A stretch of DNA of 23,509 bases, taken from the NCBI GenBank assembly GCA_964515405.1, contig CAZERD010000018.1, positions 1 to 23,509 on the forward strand, read 5' to 3'. Source of the DNA: CAZERD01 sp964515405 (lineage in GTDB: Bacteria; Campylobacterota_A; Desulfurellia; Desulfurellales; CAZERD01). Shown one piece after another: positions 1 through 8,329 of this stretch. A model generated the notes under the pieces. The model was not told the origin of the DNA. It saw nothing but the letters and a program-made list of their open reading frames with translations, and searched no databases. The stretch's first letter is position 1. Each line of letters begins with the position of its first letter. Both the position numbers and the translations under genes were made by a program.

Positions 1-713
1 AAATAAGCTATTTTGTACAACCCGTCTACGCTTTTTACTTTTTTGATAGTTCCTATTTCTATTCCTGGGGGATATTTACCGAATTCTCCAGAGGTGTATA
101 CAGCGGTGCCCGTTGATATTGGAGCTGAAGAATCAAAAAATCGGGCTTCCCCACCATTGTTTGATCCGACGAAGAGAGCTCTAAATATTTTGGTTCCATG
201 TTTGACGTATACATCAGCCACAAAGTGTCTGTTGAATACTGTTTTTACAATATACCCCCCGTGCATTTTTCTTTCCACAGCACCGATTAGCTTCATTGCG
301 GGTGACAGTACGATGCATCTTTTGTTTTTCAGGTGGATGGGTTTTTGTGGCACGATGTAGATGTAAGTTGGGTTTATATAATTTTTAACGCCGAACCTTG
401 CACTTATAAGGTGAAGTTTGAGGGGAGTGTTATTGAGTCCTTTGAGAATTACTTTTTCCTTGAGGATCATATTTTCTGTTTTTAGCTTCACTAGTTGTGT
501 TCTGAGTACTTTGTTCTCTTTTTCCACGTCTATGAGGGCGACATAGCTACTGATAGCTTTTTCAATGCTATTCACTACAGACGCTGAGGGCCCTTCTATT
601 GACCACACAATGTTCCTAGTGGTATTCCTTGCTTTGTTTATAAACTGAGGATAGAACGAGTTTACAAGGCTTAGTATCAAAGAGATGAAGATAGCTATTC
701 CGAGTATTTTCAT
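1..713 (-). CDS. mreC: Rod shape-determining protein MreC (3' end cut off by window edge)
   Basis: MreC is a bitopic inner-membrane protein. It links the cytoplasmic MreB filament to the periplasmic cell-wall elongation machinery (MreD, RodA, PBP2). Reading leftward from an ATG at 713 gives about 237 codons with no stop, so the C-terminus lies outside the window. Residues 4-20 form one hydrophobic segment (starting KILGIAIFISLILSLV). A charged, leucine-rich coiled-coil stretch follows at about residues 60-92, then the beta-rich domain with a glycine-rich part (EFGKYPPGIEIGTI), all typical of MreC. The gene starts 6 bases after the mreB stop, so the usual mreB-mreC pair is co-transcribed. mreD would be expected next, beyond the left edge. 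Identification rests on architecture, conserved C-terminal pattern and the mreB neighbour. Confidence 0.93.
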   Translation of the reverse strand, partial: MKILGIAIFISLILSLVNSFYPQFINKARNTTRNIVWSIEGPSASVVNSIEKAISSYVALIDVEKENKVLRTQLVKLKTENMILKEKVILKGLNNTPLKLHLISARFGVKNYINPTYIYIVPQKPIHLKNKRCIVLSPAMKLIGAVERKMHGGYIVKTVFNRHFVADVYVKHGTKIFRALFVGSNNGGEARFFDSSAPISTGTAVYTSGEFGKYPPGIEIGTIKKVKSVDGLYKIAY

Positions 714-719
714 TACTTT

Positions 720-1760
720 TTAGTCCATCATTACTTCACTCAGTAGATCTATATTGTCAAGCACTTTTCCAACTCCCTTTACCACGGCAAACAAGGCTTC
801 GTCAAATACCTCCACGTTTAAACTTGTTTCCCTTTTTATAAGATCAGCCATACCCTTTGTTAAGGCTCCACCGCCTGTGAGCATTATTCCCCTATCCACT
901 ATATCGCTTGCCAGTTCGGGCGGGGTTTGTTCAAGGGTATCTTTGACTGCAGCGAGGATGGCGGAAGTAGGTTCCTTTAATGCTTCCCTAATTTCATCCG
1001 TACTCAACTCTATGGCTGTGGGTACACCTGATATGAGGTCTATTCCCTTTACGCCTATTACTACTCCTTCTAATTCCTCAACAGGATAAACGCTGCCGTA
1101 TTCCATTTTTATCTTTTCTGCTGTGGCTTCACCCACAAGTACGCTGTATTTCTTTTTTATATAGTTAGATATAGCAAGGTCCATTTTCCCGCCCCCGACT
1201 CTTACTGAGGCGCTTCTTACTATTCCGCCTAGAGATATTACAGCTACTTCCGTGGTGCCTCCGCCTATGTCTACTATCATGCTTCCTACTGCTTCCTGCA
1301 CGGGTAGGTCCGCGCCTATGGCTGCGGCCATGGGCTCCTCTATTAGATATACTTCTCTTGCTCCCGCGTCGAACGCAGAATCCTTGACAGCCTTTTTCTC
1401 TACTTGGGTTATGCCGTGTGGTACAGCTATGACTATACGGGGTTTAAAAAAACTTTTTGAACCCTTGGATTTCCTTATGAAGTATCTCAGCATTCTTTCG
1501 TTTACTTCGAAGTCTGCTATTACTCCATCTTTTAGCGGTTTTATGGCTTCTATGTTACTGGGGGTTCTGCCTACCATTTCTTTTGCTTCTTTGCCCACAG
1601 CGAGTACTTTCTTGCCCCCTTTTACATCTTTTCTTACGGCCACTACACTTGGTTCATTAAGAACTATGCCCCTGCCTTTCACGTACACGAGTGTGTTTGC
1701 AGTACCCAAATCTATGGCTAAATCGCTTGAAAAATAGTTGAAAAACGATTTGAACACCAT
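720..1760 (-). CDS. mreB: Rod shape-determining protein MreB (actin-like)
   Basis: MreB is a bacterial actin homologue that polymerises on the inner face of the membrane and positions lateral wall synthesis. The 346-residue product has the family's usual length. The nucleotide-binding elements are clear: phosphate loop 1 DLGTANT (residues 17-23), phosphate loop 2 VDIGGGTTEVAVIS (from 163) and the adenosine-motif TGGGALTKGM near the C-terminus. The N-terminus (MVFKSFFNYFSSD) resembles the short amphipathic membrane anchor common in Gram-negative MreB. The start is supported by an AAGGTGA ribosome site at 1764-1770 that overlaps the rel stop codon, so the two genes are probably translated together. 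mreC follows after 6 bases. Placement behind rel is unusual and would tie shape control to the stringent-response transcript. Confidence 0.98.
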   Translation of the reverse strand: MVFKSFFNYFSSDLAIDLGTANTLVYVKGRGIVLNEPSVVAVRKDVKGGKKVLAVGKEAKEMVGRTPSNIEAIKPLKDGVIADFEVNERMLRYFIRKSKGSKSFFKPRIVIAVPHGITQVEKKAVKDSAFDAGAREVYLIEEPMAAAIGADLPVQEAVGSMIVDIGGGTTEVAVISLGGIVRSASVRVGGGKMDLAISNYIKKKYSVLVGEATAEKIKMEYGSVYPVEELEGVVIGVKGIDLISGVPTAIELSTDEIREALKEPTSAILAAVKDTLEQTPPELASDIVDRGIMLTGGGALTKGMADLIKRETSLNVEVFDEALFAVVKGVGKVLDNIDLLSEVMMD

Positions 1761-1763
1761 AAG

Positions 1764-3923
1764 TCACCTTCCATCAATTAATATTTTCTCCACCTTGATT
1801 ATATCTCTGTTTTTTTTGAGTTTGTCAACCAAACTCATTATGGAGCCTCTATCTGGTAGTTCAAGTGTGAAACTTAAAAGTACCTGTTCTCCATTTTCTC
1901 CGACGTGTTCCATGGAGAATGTTTTTGTGTTTATGTTGTACTTGGATATGGCATTGGTCACGTAGGCAAGCATTCCTATCTTGTCGTTGGTTAATACCTT
2001 TAGTTCGCAGGGTATGTTGAATTTTTCGCCTTCCCACTCCACGTCTACAAGTCTTTCTGTGTTCTCACCCAGTCTTTTTATGTTTTCACAATCTTTTCGG
2101 TGTATAACTATCCCCCTGGTTCTTGTTACATATCCAACTATCTCGTCTCCAAACACGGGTTTGCAGCATCCGGCTATGCGTATAGAAATGTTGTCTATTC
2201 CGTCCACACTGACCTTGTAAATATTTTCCTTGGGTGTTACCTTAAGTTGTTTCTTCTCTGATGGATATATTCTGGATATTACGGATAAAGGATTTATTTT
2301 GCCGAATCCTATTTTTTCAAACATATCTTCTGTTTTTGATAGGCCAAAGTACGATAGGACCTCTGGGAGTTTTTCTTCCTTGAGGAAGGATTGAAGTGTT
2401 TTGTTTGACTTAGATAGAGCCTTTATGAGGAGATTTCTGCCTATTTCTACAGCTTCCTGCTTCTCTCGTTCTCTAACCTGCTGTCTTATTTTGCTTTTTG
2501 CTTTGCTGCTCACGACAAAGTTTAACCAGTCCCTAGAAGGGATGTGATTTGCTTGAGTAAATATTTCTACTACGTCTCCGCTAGAGAGTTGATATTTCAA
2601 TGGTACCATTTTTCCATTTACCTTTGCTCCCACACACCTGTTGCCGATTTCAGTGTGTATGGAGTATGCAAAGTCCACGGGTGTAGCTCCTCTTGGAAGA
2701 ACTTTTAGGTCCCCCCTTGGTGTGAATACGTAGACTTCCCCACTGAAGAGATCCACTTTTATGGTGTTGAGAAATTCCCTTGGATTTTTGAGCTCATTAT
2801 GCCACTCAAGTAACCTCCTGAGCCATATGAATTGTCTGTCCGAACTGTCAAATGGTTTGTTTTCCTTGTATTTGTAGTGTGCAGCGACACCTTCTTCGGC
2901 TATTTCGTGCATCCGCTTTGTTCTTATTTGAATTTCAATTATGAAGTTATTGGGCCCAAACACAGTTGTGTGGAGTGATTGATACATGTTTTGTTTAGGT
3001 ATTGCTATGTAGTCCTTGAATCTTCCCGGGATTGGCTTGTACTTGCTGTGCAGTATTCCCAATGCTGCGTAGCAGTCCTTAACCGTTTTTGTAATAATTC
3101 TTAGAGCTACAAGGTCGTATATTCCATCGAAATCCACCCCTTTTACCTGCATCTTTTTATATATGCTATATATATGCTTTACTCTTCCGTTTACTTCGCA
3201 TTTTATGCCATTCTCTTCCATATCTTCTTTTATTGTGTTTTCCAAAAACTTTATTACTTCTTGTTTTCTTTCTATGGATTTTTGGACCCTTTGGCTAATC
3301 TCCAAGAAGTCATCTGGATATAGAGCCTTGAAGCTCAAATCTTCAAGTTCTGATTTTAGCCAGTATATTCCAAGTCTATGTGCTATTGGTGCGTATATGT
3401 CCAACGTTTCTCCAGCTATCCTTTTTCTTTTTTCTTCAGGTAGGTAGTCTATTGTCCTCATGTTGTGAAGCCTGTCTGCGAGCTTTATGAGGATAACCCT
3501 TATGTCCTTGGCCATTGCTATAATCATTTTCCTGAAGTTGTCTGCCTGTTTTTCCTCCCTGCTTTTGTACTCTACTTGTGATATCTTTGTCAGTCCGCTC
3601 ACGAGTGATGCAACCTCTTCGCCGAACTCCGAGTGGATTTCCTCTATGCTGCACTGGGTGTCTTCGACTACATCGTGGAGGAGTGCAGCTATCAGGCTTT
3701 TTTCGTCAAGGTAGAGTTTAGAGGTTATTCTGGCTACCTCCAGGGGGTGCACGATATAATGCTCCCCTGATGCCCTTTTTTGGTTCTTGTGCTTTTCAAA
3801 TGCAAAGTTGAATGCTTTTTCCACCGAGGATAGATCGATTGGCCTTCCCCATAGCTCTCTCTTGAGCTGGGCATATAGGTTTGCTATGTTTGATTGATAT
3901 GCTGTTACTGCTTTTTCCTCCAT
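1764..3923 (-). CDS. rel: Bifunctional (p)ppGpp synthetase/hydrolase (Rel/SpoT)
   Basis: Long RelA/SpoT-family enzyme that makes (p)ppGpp from ATP plus GDP/GTP and also hydrolyses it. Its 719 residues match the family. The N-terminal HD hydrolase domain keeps the metal ligands by alignment (H60, H83-D84 and D150 in LADRLHNMRT), so hydrolase activity should be intact. The synthetase domain has D270 (YDLVALRI), the RFKD motif at 301-304 followed by YIAIPK, YQSLHTTV, and E330 in EIQIRT. RFKD is the form seen in bifunctional enzymes. A TGS domain follows at about 395-455 (VYVFTPRGDLKVLPRGATPVDFAY) and an ACT domain ends the protein. The ATG at 3923 lies inside the end of rpoZ, a 19-base overlap. 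AGGA sits only 2 bases from this ATG, which suggests translational coupling. mreB follows after 3 bases. Confidence 0.98.
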   Translation of the reverse strand: MEEKAVTAYQSNIANLYAQLKRELWGRPIDLSSVEKAFNFAFEKHKNQKRASGEHYIVHPLEVARITSKLYLDEKSLIAALLHDVVEDTQCSIEEIHSEFGEEVASLVSGLTKISQVEYKSREEKQADNFRKMIIAMAKDIRVILIKLADRLHNMRTIDYLPEEKRKRIAGETLDIYAPIAHRLGIYWLKSELEDLSFKALYPDDFLEISQRVQKSIERKQEVIKFLENTIKEDMEENGIKCEVNGRVKHIYSIYKKMQVKGVDFDGIYDLVALRIITKTVKDCYAALGILHSKYKPIPGRFKDYIAIPKQNMYQSLHTTVFGPNNFIIEIQIRTKRMHEIAEEGVAAHYKYKENKPFDSSDRQFIWLRRLLEWHNELKNPREFLNTIKVDLFSGEVYVFTPRGDLKVLPRGATPVDFAYSIHTEIGNRCVGAKVNGKMVPLKYQLSSGDVVEIFTQANHIPSRDWLNFVVSSKAKSKIRQQVREREKQEAVEIGRNLLIKALSKSNKTLQSFLKEEKLPEVLSYFGLSKTEDMFEKIGFGKINPLSVISRIYPSEKKQLKVTPKENIYKVSVDGIDNISIRIAGCCKPVFGDEIVGYVTRTRGIVIHRKDCENIKRLGENTERLVDVEWEGEKFNIPCELKVLTNDKIGMLAYVTNAISKYNINTKTFSMEHVGENGEQVLLSFTLELPDRGSIMSLVDKLKKNRDIIKVEKILIDGR

Positions 3924-4111
3924 AGTCCTTTCTCAATTTCCATGAGGGCTATGGTGGTGCACTTGTGTCCTCGTGTCTCACTCTCCGATAGTAGTGTTTC
4001 CCCCGTTCTAAGTATTGAATTTGCCCTTAGTGCTGTTACTCTCACCAGTTCGTATCTGCTTGTAAAGTGTTTGAGAGCACCGTTAATTAATCTTGATGGA
4101 TTTCTTTCCAT
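3905..4111 (-). CDS. rpoZ: RNA polymerase omega subunit
   Basis: The 68-residue product matches omega. The core is INGALKHFTSRYELVRVTAL followed by RAN, equivalent to the LxxxxxSKYxLVxxxAxRA pattern, and TTIALMEIEKG matches the family's conserved ITIALEEI segment. Omega helps beta-prime fold and, in proteobacteria, forms part of ppGpp site 1. The start has a strong GGAGGT ribosome site at 4116-4121, overlapping the end of gmk, whose stop codon is 1 base upstream. The 3' end overlaps rel by 19 bases. The gmk-rpoZ-rel order is the classic one (gmk-rpoZ-spoT in E. coli), which strongly supports the call for such a small protein. The N-terminus begins MERNP, so Arg3 of the proteobacterial MAR motif is present but its neighbours differ. 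Confidence 0.95.
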   Translation of the reverse strand: MERNPSRLINGALKHFTSRYELVRVTALRANSILRTGETLLSESETRGHKCTTIALMEIEKGLWRKKQ

Positions 4112-4112
4112 T

Positions 4113-4745
4113 TTAACCTCCGTGAAGTTTTTCCTTCAATGTTTTTCTAAGTTTTTCAATAAGATTTTTTACCTCATTTCCCCGGAATCTCAATAGAGTG
4201 TGAGAGGCATGTATTATGCACTCCAGTTTGTTTAATGTTTCTTCAAACCTATCGTTTACTAAGCAATAGTCAAAATGTTCTATTTTGTCAAATTCAAATA
4301 TTGCTGTCTTGAGCCTTGTGTTCAAATCTTCTCTTACACCGTCGGATGTAAGTCTGTTTATCCATTCCTCATATGAAGGGGGCAGGATAAATATTCCAAC
4401 GACGCCATCAAGATTTTTCATAATTCTGAGTGCTCCCTGTACGTCTATAACTAGCACGGCATCATGGCCTGATTCTATAACATCTTGGAGGGCTTTTCTA
4501 CTTGTGCCGTAAAGATGCCCGTGTACACTTGCATACTCCACAAATTCCCCGTGTTCTATCATTTTCCTGAAGGATTTGGTGTCAATAAAGTGGTAGTCTC
4601 TTCCGTTTTCCTCGTTGGGTCTTTTTGCTCTCGTTGTGTGTGTTACAACCCTTTTTATGTTTAAGGATGGTTTCTTCTCAAGTTCCAGAACGAGGGCGCT
4701 TTTTCCTGCTCCAGATGGAGCTGATACCACGAATATAAGATTCAT
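4113..4745 (-). CDS. gmk: Guanylate kinase
   Basis: Converts GMP plus ATP to GDP plus ADP, an essential step in guanine-nucleotide supply. The P-loop is SAPSGAGKS (residues 8-16). The GMP-binding region follows with TTRAKRPNEENGRDYHFI, FVEYASVHGHLYGTS and the VIDVQGALRI strand, in the family's order. I chose the ATG at 4745, giving 210 residues, because the protein then begins MNLIFVVSAPSG as usual for the family and the ATG overlaps the remA stop in an ATGA junction. A longer reading from 4787 adds 14 residues that lie antisense to nothing useful and inside remA, and is unlikely. The neighbours remA, rpoZ and rel form a conserved guanine-nucleotide/stringent-response block. In several bacteria (p)ppGpp inhibits this enzyme directly; I cannot tell from sequence whether that holds here. 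Confidence 0.98.
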   Translation of the reverse strand: MNLIFVVSAPSGAGKSALVLELEKKPSLNIKRVVTHTTRAKRPNEENGRDYHFIDTKSFRKMIEHGEFVEYASVHGHLYGTSRKALQDVIESGHDAVLVIDVQGALRIMKNLDGVVGIFILPPSYEEWINRLTSDGVREDLNTRLKTAIFEFDKIEHFDYCLVNDRFEETLNKLECIIHASHTLLRFRGNEVKNLIEKLRKTLKEKLHGG

Positions 4746-4975
4746 TCGGCCATCCTTTCTGCTATTGTAGCTGGGGCTAATCCACATAATATCATATGGC
4801 CGGAGTCCATGATTATTATGGATCTTGTTTTTCTTCCCTGTGTGGCATCTATGAGCTTACCTTCTTCCTTTGCTTGCTCTTTAAGTCTTTTTAGTGGGGC
4901 TGATGTAGGGTTAACCACTGCTATCATCCTGTTTTTGTTAACAAAATTTCCAAAACCTATGCTTATTATGTCCAT
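4742..4975 (-). CDS. remA: RemA/DUF370 family regulator
   Basis: Small 77-residue protein of the DUF370 family. In Bacillus subtilis RemA is a DNA-binding regulator that activates extracellular-matrix and osmoprotection genes as a ring-shaped oligomer. The match is clear along its length: IGFGNFVNKNRMIAVVNPTS, then APLKRLKEQAKEEGKLIDAT, GRKTRSIIIMDSGHMIL and a C-terminal PATIAERM. DUF370 genes often lie just before gmk in Firmicutes and other phyla, as here. The ATG at 4975 overlaps the rnr end by 10 bases, and the stop overlaps the gmk start (ATGA). Its role in a Gram-negative cell is unknown. The family assignment is firm but a matrix-regulating function is only inferred from Bacillus. Confidence 0.92.
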   Translation of the reverse strand: MDIISIGFGNFVNKNRMIAVVNPTSAPLKRLKEQAKEEGKLIDATQGRKTRSIIIMDSGHMILCGLAPATIAERMAE

Positions 4976-7002
4976 TTTTGGTCCCTCACGATACTGAGAT
5001 CAAGTCGTACAGCATATCTGTCCACGTGTTCTATTCTGACCTTCACATCATCGCCTACACGTAGTATGCGTTTTGTTTTTCTTCCTATCACTGTGAACAT
5101 CCTTTCTGAAACATCATAGTAATCATCGTCAAGCGAGGATAGGTCAACATAGCCCTCTGCGAATACGTCTTTTAATCTTACGAACAATCCGTTTCTCGTT
5201 ACTGAGGTTATAAATCCGTCCATTACCTCTCCCACCTTTTTTTCCAGAAGGCTGAGAGCTTTTATGTCGTCCATGTAGAATTCAGCTTGTTCAGTTACAA
5301 GTTCTCTGTCCCTTATTAGGTAGGCTATTTCGTCCAGGTCTAGGGATTCAGCTCTTTCTTCCATGGCGGATAGTATTAATCTGTGGGTTACAAGGTCACT
5401 ATACCTCCTGATTGGTGAGGTGAAATGAGTGTAGTTTTTGAAATTTAGGGCGAAGTGGATTGTATCCTTTGTGGAGTACTCAGCTCTTTTCATTGCCCTT
5501 AGGATCAGCATGGAGACTATATTTCTCATTTTATTGTCCTTTATACCGGAGAGCGTTTTCATTATAACTTTTGACGTATATGTGTCTGTCTTGGGTACAC
5601 TGTATCCGTAGCTTTCCAGGAAATCCATTACAACTTTGATTTTCTCGGGATCTGGAGCGTCGTGTATCCTCTTTATGAATTTGCCTCCATGTTTCTTGAG
5701 TAAGTCGGCAGCAGAGAGATTGGCTGCGAGCATGAATTCTTCTATGATCGTATGGGAAAACAGTCTTTCCTTAGGCTTTACAGCTTTTACTCTGCCATCT
5801 TCCATTTCAAAACTTGCCTCGGGTATTTCTAAATCTATGCTTCCCCTGCTCAATCTTCTTTTTCTGAGTACCAGGGCAAGTTCAGCCATAAGTTTCAACT
5901 GGTTTTCCAATTCTTGTTGTGCTTTTTTTCTTCCCTTAAGTACGTCTTCTACGAATCTGTAGGTGAGACGATGCCTGTTTTTGACAACGCCACGGACAAA
6001 TGCGTATTCCTGGATCTTTCCTCTGTTTGATATTTTCATTACCACGCTTAATGAGAGTCTGTCTCTTTGGGGTACAAGTGAGCATATGTTGTTTGACAGT
6101 TCAAATGGAAGCATTGGTATAACGCTTCCGGGGAAGTAGACACTAAATCCCCTTTTTAGCGCTTCTCTGTCAATGAAACTGCCTCTTTTGACGTAGTAGG
6201 AGACATCCGCTATATGTACCTGTAGGGTATAGCCTCCATTTTCCTTACTGACAAAAACTCCGTCATCAAAATCCTTGGCGTCCTCACCGTCTATGGTGAC
6301 TATGGGGACGTTTCTAAAGTCTGTCCGATTCAGGATGTCGCTTTCGGTTGGTTCCTTCATTTCCTTCAGTTCGTTTGCCACTTCCGAACTGAATGTGTGG
6401 GGCAGCGCGAATCTATCTATTACTATCTCTCTATCTGTATCTGCATTGTCTGTGGTTTGATATACCTTTACAACATGTATTTTCTCTTCCGCCTTGGCGG
6501 CCACCAACGCTCCGTTTGATATGTTATTTGGAACATCTGTTACAGGAATATATATAGTGGGGTCTTCAAGTGGTTTTATCCTCCAACCATTTCTTGTTTG
6601 TTTGAGGAATCCTATGAGTAGTTTTTTGTTTTTTGAAACGATGTCTGTTATTGTTATGTACTGTCTGTTCCCTTTTCTCTTTAGTGTGACTACAACCTCG
6701 TCTCCTACTGCTGCTGACCCTAATCGCCGGGTCTTTTTTAGGGGTAGTGCCCCTTGTTTTGTGTCAAGGAAGAGTCCTCTGCTGTCCCTTCTTATAAACC
6801 CCCTGAGCAGTACTTCCCGGTGTGATAATACGTATTTTCCTTTTTTTGTTTTTACTATCTCGTTGGCCTTGATGAGCCTGTTTAGGTTTTTTGTGAACTG
6901 TTTCTTTTCGTGCTTTTTTATCTTTAGAGCCCTTATTAGTTCTCTGTATTTCATTGGTTTGTAGCTGTCTGAAGATAGGAAATCAACTATTCTGTTTCTC
7001 AT
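4966..7002 (-). CDS. rnr: Ribonuclease R (RNase II/RNB family 3'-5' exoribonuclease)
   Basis: Processive 3'-to-5' exoribonuclease that degrades structured RNA. The 678-residue protein has the RNase R layout: a winged-helix-like N-terminus (about 1-60, with many Lys), two cold-shock-type OB domains (about 65-190), the catalytic RNB domain (about 225-560) and an S1 domain near the C-terminus (VGEVMDGFITSVTRNGLFVR). The active-site Asp set sits in TIDGEDAKDFDDGVF, where D238, D244, D246 and D247 align with the four catalytic Asp of RNase II. It is somewhat shorter than E. coli RNase R because the C-terminal basic tail is nearly absent. Its ATG overlaps rpoN by 20 bases and its end overlaps remA by 10. 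No strong ribosome site is visible, so translation may depend on coupling to rpoN. Confidence 0.97.
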   Translation of the reverse strand: MRNRIVDFLSSDSYKPMKYRELIRALKIKKHEKKQFTKNLNRLIKANEIVKTKKGKYVLSHREVLLRGFIRRDSRGLFLDTKQGALPLKKTRRLGSAAVGDEVVVTLKRKGNRQYITITDIVSKNKKLLIGFLKQTRNGWRIKPLEDPTIYIPVTDVPNNISNGALVAAKAEEKIHVVKVYQTTDNADTDREIVIDRFALPHTFSSEVANELKEMKEPTESDILNRTDFRNVPIVTIDGEDAKDFDDGVFVSKENGGYTLQVHIADVSYYVKRGSFIDREALKRGFSVYFPGSVIPMLPFELSNNICSLVPQRDRLSLSVVMKISNRGKIQEYAFVRGVVKNRHRLTYRFVEDVLKGRKKAQQELENQLKLMAELALVLRKRRLSRGSIDLEIPEASFEMEDGRVKAVKPKERLFSHTIIEEFMLAANLSAADLLKKHGGKFIKRIHDAPDPEKIKVVMDFLESYGYSVPKTDTYTSKVIMKTLSGIKDNKMRNIVSMLILRAMKRAEYSTKDTIHFALNFKNYTHFTSPIRRYSDLVTHRLILSAMEERAESLDLDEIAYLIRDRELVTEQAEFYMDDIKALSLLEKKVGEVMDGFITSVTRNGLFVRLKDVFAEGYVDLSSLDDDYYDVSERMFTVIGRKTKRILRVGDDVKVRIEHVDRYAVRLDLSIVRDQKWT

Positions 7003-8329
7003 ATTCCACTACTCTCCTGTCTTTGCTTTTTGGTATATTCATTTGGTTTCTGTACTTGGTAACAGCCCTTCTTGTTAGTCGAAACCCCATTTTTTCCAGT
7101 TTTTGTTTTATTTCTTCATCACCCAGCGGTTTGCGTTTATCTTCGTTGTCTATGAGCTCCTTTATAATTTGCTGTATATTGCTTTTTGATGTACCGCTGA
7201 CGGGATTTGAAAACAGCTTTGATATAGGGTGAGTGACACCTTTGAACATGAAGTACTTATTAGCCACCGCTCTTGTTACTGTTGATACACTGAACCCTGT
7301 TTCTTTGGCTACATCTTTTCTTGTAAGTGCTTTTATCTCGCCGGTTTTAAAGAAGGTTTCCTGCTTCTTTACTATGACGTTCATGATTTTTGATAGTGTT
7401 TTTCTACGTCCCTCCAGTGCTTCTATGAAGTTCAGTGCTTCCTTATACTTTTCCTTTGTGTACTCTTCTGTTTCGCTTATTTTTTCACTGGAGGTGCAAA
7501 GGTTGAGCACCTCATGGTCTATTGTGAGTCTTGTTTTGGGTTCTAAGATCATGGGCAGGATGTTGCCATTTATTTCTTCAACAACTACATCTGGTTCTAT
7601 GTATTCATAGTCTCTTGATGTGGATATGAACTGGAGAGGATAAAGTGACATATTTTCGAGACATGCATGAATAGCTTGTGTTTCTTTCTTACTCATCTTG
7701 AGTTTTTTTACGGCATCTTCTATGTTTTTTGTTCCTCTTTCTTTTATATGCTCTATAATGCGTTTCATAGCTTTTGATGCCTGTTCACATAGCGTTTCTG
7801 CTTGAAATTTGAGAAATTCGTATATGTCCCTTGATCCACATCCTTCGGGCTCAAGACTCATGATTTTTCTTCTCACGCTTTCAAATAGTGTTTTATTTAT
7901 ATTATTTTCCCTGAGGAATTTCTCTACGTCCATGTCAAGAAAGCCTTTATCATCTAAATTATACACTATAACCTCTGCTATTTTTGCTTCCTCGTTAGAG
8001 AAATCAAAGTTCAGCAATGCTTCTTTGAGGAATTCATCAAAGAAGTTTTCTTTGTTCCTAAACATATTTTCAAAAGGGTCTACATAGTCCTCTCCTGAGA
8101 ATCTTTCTTTGAATGCTTCTTCTGCTTCTTTTGTGTTGAACTCTAGTCCCGGGATTCGGGTTTGTTCTATGTCGTCTTCAATCTTTACAAATGGGTTTGT
8201 TTCGGAAATCTCGTTTATCTTTTCTTCAAGTTCGATGATGTTCATCATGAGCACCCTTAGCGAAACATCAAGCTTGGGCGTAAGGATGAGTCCTATATTT
8301 ATGTCCGTTTTTATGTTGAGATCAATCAT
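6983..8329 (-). CDS. rpoN: RNA polymerase sigma-54 factor
   Basis: Sigma-54 directs RNA polymerase to -24/-12 promoters that need an AAA+ activator. The diagnostic C-terminal RpoN box is TRRAVTKYRN (residues 419-428), followed by IPKSKDRR. The core-binding region is present (SLEPEGCGSRDIYEFLKFQA, like LDPPGVGARDLxECL), as is the helix-turn-helix area TRKDVAKETGFSVSTVTRAV and the following YFMFKGVTHPISKLFSNPVS. Length (448) is normal. Region I is recognisable (LILTPKLDVSLRVLMMNIIE then NPFVKIEDD) but has no glutamine in the first 50 residues, whereas it is typically Q-rich. The ATG overlaps the lptB stop (ATGA); the lptB-rpoN order is common in Gram-negative bacteria. The usual downstream hpf and ptsN are replaced by rnr. 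No activator gene lies in the window. Confidence 0.97.
   Translation of the reverse strand: MIDLNIKTDINIGLILTPKLDVSLRVLMMNIIELEEKINEISETNPFVKIEDDIEQTRIPGLEFNTKEAEEAFKERFSGEDYVDPFENMFRNKENFFDEFLKEALLNFDFSNEEAKIAEVIVYNLDDKGFLDMDVEKFLRENNINKTLFESVRRKIMSLEPEGCGSRDIYEFLKFQAETLCEQASKAMKRIIEHIKERGTKNIEDAVKKLKMSKKETQAIHACLENMSLYPLQFISTSRDYEYIEPDVVVEEINGNILPMILEPKTRLTIDHEVLNLCTSSEKISETEEYTKEKYKEALNFIEALEGRRKTLSKIMNVIVKKQETFFKTGEIKALTRKDVAKETGFSVSTVTRAVANKYFMFKGVTHPISKLFSNPVSGTSKSNIQQIIKELIDNEDKRKPLGDEEIKQKLEKMGFRLTRRAVTKYRNQMNIPKSKDRRVVEYEKQNS

Noticed and set aside
1252..1737. Open frame of 161 codons on the plus strand opposite mreB
   Set aside because: It mirrors mreB in another frame with no family match; the minus frame carries all the actin-like motifs.
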